A stretch of 64,000 nt of DNA. Origin: Sphingomonas hankookensis (lineage in GTDB: Bacteria; Pseudomonadota; Alphaproteobacteria; Sphingomonadales; Sphingomonadaceae). The notes under the pieces were generated by a model that saw nothing but the letters and a program-made list of their open reading frames with translations, did no database searches and was not told the origin of the DNA. Positions 24,990 through 34,445 of this stretch are shown here, one piece after another. The position numbers were made by a program, and so were the translations under genes. The stretch lies in the NCBI RefSeq assembly GCF_028551275.1, contig NZ_CP117025.1:1855501-1919500 (forward strand). The letters run 5' to 3'. Positions within the stretch are counted from its first letter, which is position 1. Each line of letters opens with the position of its first letter.

Positions 24990-25829
24990 ATGTTCGACCG
25001 TACCTATTATGCCACCCACCCGGACATGATGGAATGCGTGTCGAACGAGGAGCTGCGCGACCGCTACCTGATCGACGGGCTGTTCCGCGAGGGCGAGTGC
25101 GTGCTGAACTACACCCATGCCGACCGGTTCGTGATCGGCGGTGTGGCGGTCGGCGATGCGCCGGTGAAGCTGCCAGCGCAGACCGAGCCGAAATCGGCGG
25201 AGGGCCATCCGTTCCTCGAACGCCGTGAGATGGCGGTGGTCAATGTCGGTTCGGCCGAGGGCAGCGTGACCGTCGACGGTGAGGTGTTCATCCTTGGCAA
25301 CAAGGACTGCGTCTACGTCACCATGGGTGCGGTCGACGTCGAGTTTGCAGGCAAGGGTGCGCGCTTCTACATCGCGTCGTGCCCCGCGCATAAGGGCTTC
25401 ACCACCCGCAAGCTGGGCATCGCCGATGCCAACGCGCTCGATCGCGGCAGCCTCGAGGAATCGAACGAGCGGACGATCTACCAGCTGGTCATTCCCGGCG
25501 TGTGCGATTCGGCGCAGCTGGTGATGGGCCTGACCGTGCTGAAGCCCGGCAGCGTGTGGAACACCATGCCGCCGCACATCCACGAACGCCGCAGCGAGAT
25601 TTATTTCTACTTCGAACTGCCCACCGACAATGACAAGGTGTTCCATTACATGGGCGAGGGCGAAGCAATGCGCCACATCGTCATGGGGAACGAAGAGGCC
25701 GTCATCAGCCCGCCCTGGTCGGTGCATATGGGGTCGGGCACCCGCGCCTATGCCTTCATCTGGGCGATGGCTGGGGAGAACCAGGACTATACCGACATGA
25801 AGGTGCTCGACATCTGCCAGTTGGCGTGA
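24990..25829 (+). CDS. kduI: 5-dehydro-4-deoxy-D-glucuronate isomerase
   Basis: KduI isomerises 4-deoxy-L-threo-5-hexosulose uronate, released from pectin or other unsaturated uronides, to 3-deoxy-D-glycero-2,5-hexodiulosonate. The 279-residue cupin has the family start [13 protein letters not shown], then [31 protein letters not shown] and the metal site in [16 protein letters not shown] with a second [17 protein letters not shown] precedes ATG 24990. kduD and kdgK follow on the same strand. Confidence 0.96.
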   Translation: MFDRTYYATHPDMMECVSNEELRDRYLIDGLFREGECVLNYTHADRFVIGGVAVGDAPVKLPAQTEPKSAEGHPFLERREMAVVNVGSAEGSVTVDGEVFILGNKDCVYVTMGAVDVEFAGKGARFYIASCPAHKGFTTRKLGIADANALDRGSLEESNERTIYQLVIPGVCDSAQLVMGLTVLKPGSVWNTMPPHIHERRSEIYFYFELPTDNDKVFHYMGEGEAMRHIVMGNEEAVISPPWSVHMGSGTRAYAFIWAMAGENQDYTDMKVLDICQLA

Positions 25830-25843
25830 GTTGACCCCTGGGG

Positions 25844-25866
25844 ATCCCCGCCTGCGCGGGTATACG
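25844..25866. repeat. short palindromic repeat between kduI and kduD
   Basis: CCCGC (25847-25851) and GCGGG (25856-25860) form a hairpin with loop CTGC, flanked by partly paired bases. Ten bases (ATCCCCGCCT) are shared with the better palindrome at 54695-54720. A second, unrelated hairpin TCCCGC/GCGGGA lies at 25903-25918, just before the kduD ribosome binding site. Confidence 0.6.
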
Positions 25867-25933
25867 CGATGCGAATGAACGGGCGCCGCGCGATAGCCTG
25901 CATCCCGCCCGAGCGGGAAACCAAGGAGTTGCC

Positions 25934-26686
25934 ATGAATCCCTTCGATCTTTCGGGCCGGGTCGCGGCCGTCACCGGGGCCAATACCGGTATCGGTCAGG
26001 CGATCGCCGTCGCCCTGGCCACCGCCGGTGCCGATGTCGCCCTGATTGGCCGCACGCCCGCCACCGACACAGCCGAACAGGTCCGCGCGCTCGGCCGCCG
26101 GGCGGAAATCGTCTCCGCCGACCTGTCGACCATCGCGCCGGTCGATCGGGTCGTGGCGGAGACGCTGGAAAGGCTCGGGCGGCTCGACATCCTGGTCAAC
26201 AATGCCGGGATCATCCGCCGCGCCGATGCGGTCGACTTTACCGAGGAGGACTGGGACGCCGTGGTCGACACCAACCTCAAATCGGTGTTCTTCCTGTGTC
26301 AGGCCGCCGGGCGCCACATGATCGCGCAAGGGCAGGGGCGCATCATCAATATCGCGTCGATGCTGACCTTTCAGGGCGGGGTGCGCGTACCGAGCTATAC
26401 CGCGTCCAAATCGGGTATCGGTGGCCTCACCAAACTGCTGGCGAACGAATGGGCGAAGCACGGCGTCACGGTGAACGCTATCGCGCCGGGCTATATCGCG
26501 ACCAACAACACCGCTGCGTTGCAGGCGGACCCTGCGCGCAATGCCGCGATCCTTGACCGTATTCCGGCGGGACGCTGGGGGAACCCAGGCGATCTGGGCG
26601 GGGCGGCGGTGTTCCTGGCGTCCGATGCCGCGGCCTATGTGCAGGGGCATATCCTTGCGGTCGATGGCGGGTGGCTGGCGCGATGA
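25934..26686 (+). CDS. kduD: 2-dehydro-3-deoxy-D-gluconate 5-dehydrogenase
   Basis: KduD is a short-chain dehydrogenase that reduces 3-deoxy-D-glycero-2,5-hexodiulosonate to 2-keto-3-deoxygluconate (KDG) with NADH. The 250-residue product starts NPFDLSGRVAAVTGANTGIG (glycine-rich dinucleotide site), has LVNNAGIIRRADAVDFTEED, the active-site Ser in NIASMLTFQGG and YTASKSG (Tyr/Lys), and ends AVDGGWLAR. The IIRR and LTFQGG segments are typical of KduD. AAGGAG precedes the ATG. The stop overlaps kdgK by four bases. Confidence 0.95.
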   Translation: MNPFDLSGRVAAVTGANTGIGQAIAVALATAGADVALIGRTPATDTAEQVRALGRRAEIVSADLSTIAPVDRVVAETLERLGRLDILVNNAGIIRRADAVDFTEEDWDAVVDTNLKSVFFLCQAAGRHMIAQGQGRIINIASMLTFQGGVRVPSYTASKSGIGGLTKLLANEWAKHGVTVNAIAPGYIATNNTAALQADPARNAAILDRIPAGRWGNPGDLGGAAVFLASDAAAYVQGHILAVDGGWLAR

Positions 26687-27684
26687 TCCTGTGTTTCGGC
26701 GAATTGCTGCTGCGGCTGACCGCGCCGGGCCGCGAATTGTTGATGCAGACCGGGCGGTTCGACGTCCATGTCGGCGGGGCGGAGGCCAATGTCGCGGTCG
26801 GGCTCGCCAGTTTGGGCCATGCGAGCGCGATGGTCAGCGCGGTGCCCGACAATCCGTTGGGGCGCGGTGCCATTGCCGCCGTCCGCGCGCAGGGCGTCGA
26901 TTGTTCGCGCGTCGTAACCCGCGAGGGGCGGATGGGGCTGTATTTCCTCAGCCCCGGCGCGGGCCTCAGGGCGTCCGACATCGTCTATGACCGTGCCGGA
27001 TCGAGCTTTGCCACGACCCCGGCGGCGGCCTGGGACTGGGACGCACTGCTGGCGGGCTGCACGCGGCTGCACTTGTCGGGCATCACGCCGGCGCTGGGTC
27101 ACGAAACCGCGCACGCCGCCATCGCCGCCGCCGAAGCGGCCCGGGCGCGCGGGCTGACCGTCTCGTTCGACGGCAATTACCGCGCCCGGCTGTGGGAGGC
27201 GTGGGACAGCGACCCGCGCGCTGTGCTGACCCGGTTGGTGTCGATGGCGGACCTGCTGTTCGGAAACCATCGCGACGTCTCGCTGCTGCTGGGTAAGCAA
27301 TTTTCGGGCGATGGTGAGGACCGGCGGCGCGAAGCGGCCGAGGCGGCGTTCGCGGCCTTTCCGAACCTCCGCCACATCGCCTCGACCGCGCGGCATGTCG
27401 ACGATGCCGACCGGCACCGGCTGTCGGCGCGGATCGATATGCCGACGGGCGCGGTACAGATCGGGGAGGTCGCGATCTCCGGCATCGTCGACCGGATCGG
27501 CGGCGGCGACGCCTTTGCCAGCGGCGTGCTGCACGCCCTGATGTCGGGCCGGGACGAAGCGACCGCCGCCGAATGGGGGCTGGCGGTCGCCGCGCTCAAA
27601 CATTCGCTGCCGGGCGATTTCAACCTGTTCCGTCAGGCAGATATCGATGATTTCCTGTCCGGCGGACTGGACGTTCGACGCTGA
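26683..27684 (+). CDS. kdgK: 2-keto-3-deoxygluconate kinase (PfkB family)
   Basis: KdgK phosphorylates KDG to 2-keto-3-deoxy-6-phosphogluconate for cleavage by an aldolase in the Entner-Doroudoff route. The 333-residue PfkB protein has CFGELLLRLTAPG near the start, FDVHVGGAEANVAVGLASLG, a NYRARLWE substrate segment and the catalytic GGGDAFASGVLHAL near 270. The ATG at 26683 overlaps the kduD stop (ATGA). The matching aldolase gene (eda) is not in the window. Only 30 bases separate it from the LOV kinase gene. Confidence 0.93.
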   Translation: MILCFGELLLRLTAPGRELLMQTGRFDVHVGGAEANVAVGLASLGHASAMVSAVPDNPLGRGAIAAVRAQGVDCSRVVTREGRMGLYFLSPGAGLRASDIVYDRAGSSFATTPAAAWDWDALLAGCTRLHLSGITPALGHETAHAAIAAAEAARARGLTVSFDGNYRARLWEAWDSDPRAVLTRLVSMADLLFGNHRDVSLLLGKQFSGDGEDRRREAAEAAFAAFPNLRHIASTARHVDDADRHRLSARIDMPTGAVQIGEVAISGIVDRIGGGDAFASGVLHALMSGRDEATAAEWGLAVAALKHSLPGDFNLFRQADIDDFLSGGLDVRR

Positions 27685-27714
27685 TCCGAGCATAGCGGGC
27701 CGGGGGAACGGCCG

Positions 27715-30327
27715 GTGGGGCGCCACGTTCTGCCATGGATGCGAGGCGACGTGGAACAGGGGCGTGACACGAGCGGGCAGGCGGCGAGCGACGACCGCCG
27801 TATCGCGCTGGAAATCGCCGGCGCGGATGGCGGGACCGATCCGTTCGTCGCGGCGGTGCGGGCGACCCGCATGCCGATGCTCATCACCGATCCGCGGCTG
27901 CCCGACAATCCGGTGGTTTTCGTCAACGACGCCTTCTGCCGCCTGACGGGTTATGCTCGCGCGGAGATTATCGGGCGGAATTGTCGTTTCCTGCAGGGTG
28001 ACGACAGCGACCCCGCGACGGTCGCGCAGATCCGCGCGGCGGTGGCGGCGGTGCGGTCGATCGAGATCGACATCCGCAACTATCGCAAGGACGGCACGCC
28101 GTTCTGGAACCGCCTGTTGCTGGCTCCGGTGCACGATGCCGATGGCCGCCTCGCCTATTTCTTTGCCAGCCAGCTCGACGTTACGCTCGAACGCGAACGG
28201 ATGGAGGGGCTCGAATCGAGCAACGCCGCGCTGCTGGCCGAACTCGCCGGCCGCTTTCGCGAGCAGGAGGAGCGCGAGCGCGAGATGCTGTTCGCGCTGG
28301 AGGCCGGGCGCTTCGGCACCTGGTCGTTCGACCGCGCGACGCGCCAGCTGACGATGTCGGCAATCTGCCGGACCAATTTCGGCTTCGACGCCGATTATCC
28401 GCCCTCGACGGCGGAGGTGTCGGCGATCCTACATCCCGATGATCGGGCGGCGGCGGTAGCGGCGATCGAGGCGAGCTTTGCCGGCGAACCGCTGGAGATC
28501 GAGGTCCGCATCCGTCCCGGCGATGGCGAGGTGCGCTGGATCGCCAGCCGGGGGCAGCCGACGCTGGATGCCGATGGCGAGGTCGTGCGGCTGACCGGCG
28601 TGTCGATCGACGTCACCGTTTACAAGCGGCTGGAGCGGATGCGCGCGGCGATGGCCGAACTGAATGACGCGCTGCGCCTGCTCGACGATCCGGTCGACAT
28701 GGGCGTCACCGCGGCGCGGATCATCGGCGAGGCGCTGGGCGTCGACCGGGTCGGCTATGGGCTGGTCGATCGGGCGGCGGAGACGATCACGATCGAGCGC
28801 GACTGGAACGCGCCGGGCGTGCGCAGCTTGGCGGGGGTGCTGAACTTCCGCGATTATGGCAGTTACATCGACGATCTGAAGCGCGGCGAGACGGCGATCG
28901 TCGAGGATGCCCGGCTGGACCCGCGCACGGCCGACACGGCGGCGCAGCTGGAGTCGATCAACGCCCGCGCCTTCATCAACATGCCCCTGACCGAACTGGG
29001 CGGGCTGGTCGCGCTGATCTACACCAACCATGGCGAACCGCGGACGTGGCGCGATGACGAGATCGCCTTCGTCCGCGAGGTCGCCGAACGCACCCGCGCG
29101 GCCACGGAACGCCGCCGCGCCGAGCGCGAGCTGGCGGCGCTGGCCGAATCGCTGGAGGAACAGGTCGTCGACCGGACCAAGGCACTGGTCACCGCGCAGG
29201 ACGCGCTGCGCCAGAGCCAGAAGATGGAGGCGATCGGCCAGTTGACCGGCGGCGTGGCGCACGATTTCAACAACCTGCTGACCATCGTCCGTTCGTCCGT
29301 CGACCTGCTGCGCCAGCCCACGCTCACCGACGAACGGCGGGAGCGCTATCTGGCGGCGATCAGCGATACGGTGGACCGCGCAGCGAAGCTGACCGGGCAG
29401 TTGCTGGCCTTTGCCCGCCGCTCGGCGCTGCAACCGGCGGTCTTCGACGTCAACGAAGCGGTCGCCAATCTGGGCGATATCGTCCGGACCCTTGCCGGCT
29501 CACGGATCGAGGTGACGATCCGGCCGTGTGATGCGGACGTGTTCGTCGATGCCGATCCGAACCAGTTCGACACCGCCATCGTCAATTTCGCCGCCAATGC
29601 CCGCGACGCGATGCAGGGGGAGGGGTGCCTGACCCTGTCCGTCGACCGGGTGGATGGTATTCCGGCCGGGCCGGGCGCGCCGGCGCTGCCCGGCCAGTTC
29701 GTCGTGATCACGGTCGGCGATACCGGCAGCGGCATCGACGACGAAACGCTGACCCGCATCTTCGAACCCTTCTTCACGACGAAGGAACTGGGGAAGGGGA
29801 CGGGACTGGGGCTGAGCCAGGTGTTCGGCTTTGCCAAGCAGTCGGGCGGCGAGGTTCGTGCCCGCAGCGTGCCCGGACATACCGAATTCGCGCTCTATCT
29901 CCCGCAGGTCCTCTCGCCCGAGCGAAGCGATGCGCCGGCGCGCGAGGTGCCGGTGTCGCTGGCAGGCAACGGCCTGCGCGTGCTGGTGGTCGAGGATAAT
30001 GTCGCGGTCGGCACCACCACGACCCAGGCACTGGAAGCGCAGGGGTTCGTGCCGGAGCATGTCGTCGACGGACAGGCGGCGCTGGCGGTGCTCGGCGAGC
30101 GGCCGGACGGGTTCGATATCGTGTTTTCCGACGTGATGATGCCGGGCATCGACGGCGTCGAACTGGCTGCGCGGCTGCGCGAACGCCATCCCGGCCTGCC
30201 GGTGCTGCTGACCAGCGGCTATAGCGACGTCATCGTCCGGCACGGCACGATGGGGTTCGACCTGCTGCACAAGCCCTATACGATCGGCCAGTTGATCGCC
30301 GCGCTGCGCCGGGTCGCGGGGCGTTGA
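27715..30327 (+). CDS. LOV-PAS-GAF hybrid histidine kinase with receiver (blue-light sensor)
   Basis: The 870-residue soluble protein has, in order: a LOV domain (about 45-160) with GRNCRFLQG, Cys90 being the expected flavin-adduct cysteine, plus [13 protein letters not shown] and ASQLDVT that complete the FMN site; a PAS_3 domain (about 190-305); a GAF domain (about 315-465); a coiled coil; a HisKA/HATPase core with [11 protein letters not shown] (His516), [18 protein letters not shown] and [10 protein letters not shown]; and a receiver with VEDN and phosphoacceptor Asp806 in [14 protein letters not shown] 27715 has GGGGGAA upstream; ATG 27739 is an alternative start. It lies 30 bases after kdgK and overlaps the MFS gene. 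Confidence 0.93.
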   Translation: MGRHVLPWMRGDVEQGRDTSGQAASDDRRIALEIAGADGGTDPFVAAVRATRMPMLITDPRLPDNPVVFVNDAFCRLTGYARAEIIGRNCRFLQGDDSDPATVAQIRAAVAAVRSIEIDIRNYRKDGTPFWNRLLLAPVHDADGRLAYFFASQLDVTLERERMEGLESSNAALLAELAGRFREQEEREREMLFALEAGRFGTWSFDRATRQLTMSAICRTNFGFDADYPPSTAEVSAILHPDDRAAAVAAIEASFAGEPLEIEVRIRPGDGEVRWIASRGQPTLDADGEVVRLTGVSIDVTVYKRLERMRAAMAELNDALRLLDDPVDMGVTAARIIGEALGVDRVGYGLVDRAAETITIERDWNAPGVRSLAGVLNFRDYGSYIDDLKRGETAIVEDARLDPRTADTAAQLESINARAFINMPLTELGGLVALIYTNHGEPRTWRDDEIAFVREVAERTRAATERRRAERELAALAESLEEQVVDRTKALVTAQDALRQSQKMEAIGQLTGGVAHDFNNLLTIVRSSVDLLRQPTLTDERRERYLAAISDTVDRAAKLTGQLLAFARRSALQPAVFDVNEAVANLGDIVRTLAGSRIEVTIRPCDADVFVDADPNQFDTAIVNFAANARDAMQGEGCLTLSVDRVDGIPAGPGAPALPGQFVVITVGDTGSGIDDETLTRIFEPFFTTKELGKGTGLGLSQVFGFAKQSGGEVRARSVPGHTEFALYLPQVLSPERSDAPAREVPVSLAGNGLRVLVVEDNVAVGTTTTQALEAQGFVPEHVVDGQAALAVLGERPDGFDIVFSDVMMPGIDGVELAARLRERHPGLPVLLTSGYSDVIVRHGTMGFDLLHKPYTIGQLIAALRRVAGR

Positions 30328-31520
30328 CCCCCTCCGCCGCCGCGCCCGCGCGCGGCTTCGTCCCGCTCTACACGCTGGCCTATTGCGGGCTGTTCGTCGC
30401 GTTCATGCCGTTCGTGTCGATCCTGTTGCAGGTGAAGGTCGTCGCGATCGATCCAGCGAACCGCGTCGCGCTGCTGGGCTGGGCGGTACTGGGCGGGGCG
30501 GTCGTCGCCAGTGTCGCGAACATTGCCGCCGGCTGGTTGAGCGACTGGCATTGGCGTCGAACCCGTAGCCGCCGCCTGCCGATCGCTGCCGGTTTGTTGC
30601 TGCTGGCGCTGGCGTTCGCGGCGATCCACCGGGCCGTCGACCGGACAACGTTGCTGGTCGCCATCGGCTTCTGGCAGGTTGCGCTGAACCTCATGTTCGC
30701 GCCGATGGTCGCGGTGATGGCCGACGAAGTGCCCGATGCGCAGAAGGGGCGGGTATCGGGCCTGCTCGGCATATCGCACCCGATCGGCGTATTGTCCGCC
30801 GCCGCCGTCACCGTGCCGCTATTCCCGACCGAAGGCACCCGCTTCGCCGCCAATGTCGCGCTGGCCGCGCTGCTGATCGTGCCGTTCCTGCTATTCGCGC
30901 GCGAACGCGGGGCGGGGGGCGGCGGCGCGCCGATCGGGGCCGAGACGGCGGCGGTCGTGCGCGGTGACCTGATCCGGGCGTGGATCGCGCGGCTGGCGAT
31001 GCAGGTCGCGGGCAACGGCCTGACCGCCTATGCCTTTTTCCACTTCGCCGACCGGTGGCGCGGCAGCGGCGACGCGGCGGGGCCGGTAGCGCAGGCGATG
31101 GCGATCGTCACCGCCGTGGTCGTGGTCGCGACGATCGTCGCCGGGCGCTGGTCGGATCGGATCGGTGGCCGCAAGCCGTTCCTGGGCGGCGCGACGCTGC
31201 TGGTGATCGCGGGACTGGTCGGCATGGCGGTGGCGCCCGGCTTTATCGGCGCGGTCGTCGGCTATGGCATTGCGCAGACCGGACTGTCGGTGTTCCTGGC
31301 ACTGCATTCGGCACTGGCGATGCAGATGCTGCCGTCGCCCGAGACACGCGGGCGCGACCTGGCGGTGCTCAACCTCACCAATACCTTGCCCGCCTGCGTC
31401 CCGCCGCTGCTGGCCGCGCTGGTGCCTGCCGGGGCGGGGCTGGGCGCGGTATTCGTGGTGCTGACGTTGGTGGCCGGGCTGGGTGGTGGTACGGCGCTGG
31501 CGATCCGTTCGGAGCGCTGA
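30324..31520 (+). CDS. MFS transporter
   Basis: The 398-residue product has about 12 membrane helices in the major facilitator pattern, with loop motifs GWLSDWHWRRTRSRR after helix 2 and GRWSDRIGGRKPFLGG after helix 8 (motif A equivalents). The substrate is not readable; its layout recalls sugar-type MFS proteins, but that is weak. The start is TTG 30324, overlapping the kinase stop (TTGA), which suggests coupling. As part of the kduI-to-kinase run it could carry a uronate or oligosaccharide. Confidence 0.85.
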   Translation: MTPSAAAPARGFVPLYTLAYCGLFVAFMPFVSILLQVKVVAIDPANRVALLGWAVLGGAVVASVANIAAGWLSDWHWRRTRSRRLPIAAGLLLLALAFAAIHRAVDRTTLLVAIGFWQVALNLMFAPMVAVMADEVPDAQKGRVSGLLGISHPIGVLSAAAVTVPLFPTEGTRFAANVALAALLIVPFLLFARERGAGGGGAPIGAETAAVVRGDLIRAWIARLAMQVAGNGLTAYAFFHFADRWRGSGDAAGPVAQAMAIVTAVVVVATIVAGRWSDRIGGRKPFLGGATLLVIAGLVGMAVAPGFIGAVVGYGIAQTGLSVFLALHSALAMQMLPSPETRGRDLAVLNLTNTLPACVPPLLAALVPAGAGLGAVFVVLTLVAGLGGGTALAIRSER

Positions 31521-31565
31521 CCGCCTTCGTGCGTTGCCCGGTTAGTCGATAGCCGGGAGTGCCGC

Positions 31566-32327
31566 ATGATCCGCCTGTTTCACGTCAGCGACGTTCATTT
31601 CGGGGCGGAGGACAAGGCGGCGATCGCGTGGTTCGGCGACGCGGTGCGGCGCGAACAGCCCGATGCGGTCATCATGACCGGCGACCTGACCATGCGCGCG
31701 CGCACCGCCGAGTTCGAAGCGGCGGCCGAGTGGCTGGAGAGCCTGGGCCGGCCGGTCACTGTGGAGGTCGGCAACCACGACCTGCCGCTCTACAATCTGT
31801 TCGCGCGGTTCGTGAAACCCTACAAGCGCTATCGCCGGCTGGAGCGGATGATCGAGCGTCCGCTGGAGATCGACGGCGTTGCGATCGTGCCGCTCAAGAC
31901 GACCGCCCGGTTCCAGTTTCGCTGGGACTGGTCGAAGGGTTATGTCGGCGACAAGGCGCTGGCGCGGACGCTGGAACTGATGCGCAAGGTGCCGAAGGGC
32001 GACCTGATCTTCATCGCGGCGCATCATCCGCTGATCGATGTCGGTACCAAATCGAGCGGCGAAACGCAGGGCGGCATGGTCGCGCTGGATGCCGTGGTCG
32101 CGGCGGGCGCGCATGCCGTGCTGTCGGGCCATGTCCACGACCCGTTCGACATTCCCTATCGCACCGCCGCCGGACGATTGCGGATGATCGGCGCCGGCAC
32201 CCTGTCGACCCGCACCCGCGCCGATCCGCCGTCGTTCAACGAAATCCGGATCGAAAACGGGCAGTTCGAAACGATCGCGCGCAAGATGGGCGTTTCCGAC
32301 GAACCGGTGACCGCGCAGGCCGACTGA
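31566..32327 (+). CDS. metallophosphoesterase
   Basis: The 253-residue product has all five calcineurin-like phosphoesterase motifs: HVSDVHFG, TGDLTMRAR, EVGNHDLPL, AAHHPLIDV and LSGHVHDPF, binding two metal ions. It resembles the family that includes cAMP phosphodiesterases (Icc) and lipid or nucleotide hydrolases; the substrate is not determined. It begins 45 bases after the MFS gene on the same strand and faces a convergent methyltransferase gene, with a palindromic repeat in between. Confidence 0.9.
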   Translation: MIRLFHVSDVHFGAEDKAAIAWFGDAVRREQPDAVIMTGDLTMRARTAEFEAAAEWLESLGRPVTVEVGNHDLPLYNLFARFVKPYKRYRRLERMIERPLEIDGVAIVPLKTTARFQFRWDWSKGYVGDKALARTLELMRKVPKGDLIFIAAHHPLIDVGTKSSGETQGGMVALDAVVAAGAHAVLSGHVHDPFDIPYRTAAGRLRMIGAGTLSTRTRADPPSFNEIRIENGQFETIARKMGVSDEPVTAQAD

Positions 32328-32343
32328 TCCGCTTCGACGCCAG

Positions 32344-32360
32344 CCCGGACTTGATCCGGG
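32344..32360. repeat. palindromic repeat at a convergent gene boundary
   Basis: CCCGGACTTGATCCGGG forms a six-base stem with loop CTTGA. The element at 62200-62218 has a loop TCAAG, the reverse complement, so the two are the same kind in opposite orientation. Both lie between convergent genes, where a hairpin could act as a terminator although T runs are absent. Confidence 0.65.
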
Positions 32361-32378
32361 GTGACGGCGGGCGTTGCC

Positions 32379-33128
32379 TTACGAAAGGCGCTGCCCGATC
32401 AACGTGCCCTTGGTCCCCTGATTGACCAGTTCGAACCGGAAGTTCGGCCAGCGGCGGCGCCAGCGCTGGGCGACGACCCGCTCGCCCGGACGTGCGCCGT
32501 CATCCAGCATCACGACCCCGCCGACCGGCAGCCGATCGAACAGCGTTTCCGCCGCGCCGCGCACATAAGGGTGGATCGTCCATGGGGGGCCGTCGATCAG
32601 CAGCAGGTCGACCTGATCGGGCAGCGCGTCGATGTCGTACCACACGCCCGGCCAGTCGCCCGGCGCCGCAACCAGCGGCGCGGCGCGCAGATCGGCATTG
32701 ATGCCATGTTCGCTCAGCCATTCGCGCGTCGCATCGACGAAGCCGGCATGCTGGTCGAAGCTGATGAGCTGACCACCGCCATGCTTGGCCAGCGCCGCGC
32801 CGGTGACGAGGCTCGATGCGCCGGTGCCCAGCTCGACCACGGTGCGCGGACGGCTGGCGGCGATGCGCTCGACGATCAGCGAGAGATAGCCGGTATCGGC
32901 CTTCCAGCTGCCAAGGTTCGGAAGGGCATCGGGCGCGAGGCCCAGATCGGCCATCAACCGCGCCTTGTCGGCCTTCTTCCCGCCCGACAGGCTGCGAAGG
33001 AGCCAAGGCCACTGGATCGCACCGAACGCGATGGTGAACAATTTGTCCGACAGGCTGCGGCGCAGTTCGTCGGGCCAAAGGTCCGAATCGGCAAGCGGCA
33101 GCAGCGAAGTCTTGGCACGCGAGGTCAT
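32379..33128 (-). CDS. class I SAM-dependent methyltransferase-like protein
   Basis: The 249-residue product has a Rossmann methyltransferase core: TVVELGTGASSLVTG (motif I) at about 95, LISFDQHAGFVDATREWL (motif II region), VDLLLIDGPPW and GGVVMLDDGARPGE. This matches the Methyltransf_24-like group. The N-terminal 80 residues are helical and probably form a lid. The substrate is unknown. It is followed on the - strand by the repeat at 32344 and lies downstream of the rplM-rpsI operon, separated by a terminator. Confidence 0.8.
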   Translation of the reverse strand: MTSRAKTSLLPLADSDLWPDELRRSLSDKLFTIAFGAIQWPWLLRSLSGGKKADKARLMADLGLAPDALPNLGSWKADTGYLSLIVERIAASRPRTVVELGTGASSLVTGAALAKHGGGQLISFDQHAGFVDATREWLSEHGINADLRAAPLVAAPGDWPGVWYDIDALPDQVDLLLIDGPPWTIHPYVRGAAETLFDRLPVGGVVMLDDGARPGERVVAQRWRRRWPNFRFELVNQGTKGTLIGQRLS

Positions 33129-33197
33129 GGCGTCTCTTGGGTTGTTCCGCCAGCGCGCGGACGGGCTCTCGCTATACCGTTACGTCCCCAACGAAAA

Positions 33198-33221
33198 GGG
33201 CGGCCCGATACCGGACCGCCC
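33198..33221 (-). terminator. intrinsic terminator after rpsI
   Basis: GGGCGG (33198-33203) pairs with CCGCCC (33216-33221), then one mismatch and CCG/CGG around the loop ATAC. On the - strand four Ts follow. It lies 62 bases after the rpsI stop. Confidence 0.75.
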
Positions 33222-33283
33222 CAAATCGACCGCGACTGGCCGCAAACGGGAACTTTTTGTGCTCCCGTTCGTGCCAAATGCGA

Positions 33284-33838
33284 TTAGCGCTTCGAGAACT
33301 GGAAGCTGCGGCGGGCCTTCGCCTTGCCGTACTTCTTACGCTCGACCGCGCGGCTGTCGCGGGTCAGGAACCCGGCGGCCTTGACGGGCGCGCGCAGGAT
33401 CGGCTCGTAGCGGGTCAGCGCCTGGCTGATGCCATGCTTGACCGCGCCGGCCTGACCCGACAGGCCGCCGCCCTTGACGGTGCAGATCACGTCATACTGA
33501 CCATTGCGGTTGGCGACGCCGAACGGCTGGTTGATGACGAGACGCAGCGTCGGACGCGCGAAATAGACTTCCTGGTCACGACCGTTGATCGTGATCTTGC
33601 CCGAACCCGGCTTCAGCCAGACGCGCGCAACGGCGTCCTTGCGGCGGCCGGTGGCATAGGCGCGACCGTACTGGTCGATTTCCTGTGCACGCAGCGGGGT
33701 GGTCGGCGCGGCGGGAGCGGCAGGCGCTTCACCGGCGGTGTCGCCCTGCGGAGCCGAAGCCTGCGGCGCGGCAGCGGCCGGTGCCTGCTGACCGGTCAGG
33801 TTCGCGAGGTCGGAAAGGGACTGGCGGTTGTCGGACAT
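33284..33838 (-). CDS. rpsI: 30S ribosomal protein S9
   Basis: S9 binds 16S rRNA in the small-subunit head, its C-terminal tail reaching the P-site tRNA. The 184-residue product contains the full S9 core from [18 protein letters not shown] through [29 protein letters not shown] and the basic end RRSFQFSKR. It has about 55 extra N-terminal residues rich in Ala, Pro and Gln, longer than the usual 130-residue S9. Its ATG shares one base with the rplM stop, so the two are coupled as usual. Confidence 0.98.
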   Translation of the reverse strand: MSDNRQSLSDLANLTGQQAPAAAAPQASAPQGDTAGEAPAAPAAPTTPLRAQEIDQYGRAYATGRRKDAVARVWLKPGSGKITINGRDQEVYFARPTLRLVINQPFGVANRNGQYDVICTVKGGGLSGQAGAVKHGISQALTRYEPILRAPVKAAGFLTRDSRAVERKKYGKAKARRSFQFSKR

Positions 33839-34317
33839 TATGCGCCCACCTTGTTCTTGCGGTTCATGCCCGCGATGTCGAGAACCTCGGGGTTCTGCGC
33901 TTCATGCGGATGCTCGGCACCCTTGAAGATGCGCAGGTTGCGCATCTGCTGACGACCCAGCGGGCCACGCGGGATCATCCGCTCGACGGCCTTTTCCAGG
34001 ACGCGCTCGGGGAAACGACCTTCGAGGACCTTTTCGGCGGTGACCGCCTTGATGCCGCCGGCATAGCCGGTGTGCTTGTAGTAGGTCTTCGTCTTCGCCT
34101 TGTTCGAGGTGAAGCGGATCTTGTCGGCATTGATGACGACGACATTGTCACCGCAATCGACGTGCGGGGTGAACGACGTCTTGTGCTTGCCGCGCAGCAC
34201 GTTGGCGATGATCGTCGCCGCGCGACCGACCACCAGGCCGTCGGCATCGACGATATGCCACTTCTTTTCCACCTCGTGCGGCTTGGCCGACTTGGTGGTC
34301 TTCATGAGCGCCTTCAT
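33838..34317 (-). CDS. rplM: 50S ribosomal protein L13
   Basis: L13 is an early-assembly large-subunit protein. The 159-residue product has [54 protein letters not shown] and [18 protein letters not shown], all conserved. I choose ATG 34317 ([13 protein letters not shown]), preceded by GAAAGGT; the next ATG at 34305 is possible. It is first in the rplM-rpsI operon. Confidence 0.97.
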   Translation of the reverse strand: MKALMKTTKSAKPHEVEKKWHIVDADGLVVGRAATIIANVLRGKHKTSFTPHVDCGDNVVVINADKIRFTSNKAKTKTYYKHTGYAGGIKAVTAEKVLEGRFPERVLEKAVERMIPRGPLGRQQMRNLRIFKGAEHPHEAQNPEVLDIAGMNRKNKVGA

Positions 34318-34445
34318 GGGCGTTGGACCTTTCGGATATATGACGCGCCCGCCCCGAACCGGAGTGGTGCGAACGCCGGGCAATTGCCGAACGGCAGGTG
34401 AAAAGTCAAGCAAAGTGCGGCTTTGCTGACGGGTATCTAAATACC
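34318..34445 (-). promoter_or_regulatory. rplM promoter/leader region and end of the preceding - strand gene
   Basis: On the - strand a good -35 (TTGACT, complement of 34404-34409) is present, but the expected -10 position holds only CAATTG, so the promoter is tentative. Upstream lie two hairpins: GGGTAT/ATACCC (34430-34445, loop TTAG), touching the stop of the gene at 34446, and AGCAAAG/CTTTGCT (34408-34426). They may end transcription of that gene before rplM begins. Confidence 0.4.

Noticed and set aside
27903..27960. Assignment of the kinase as a plain PAS sensor
   Set aside because: The NCRFLQ cysteine motif and the later Asn and Gln flavin contacts point to a LOV domain.
34381..34409. 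A sigma-70 promoter for rplM
   Set aside because: The -35 TTGACT is good, but the -10 position (CAATTG) matches the consensus poorly, so it is listed only as a tentative region.
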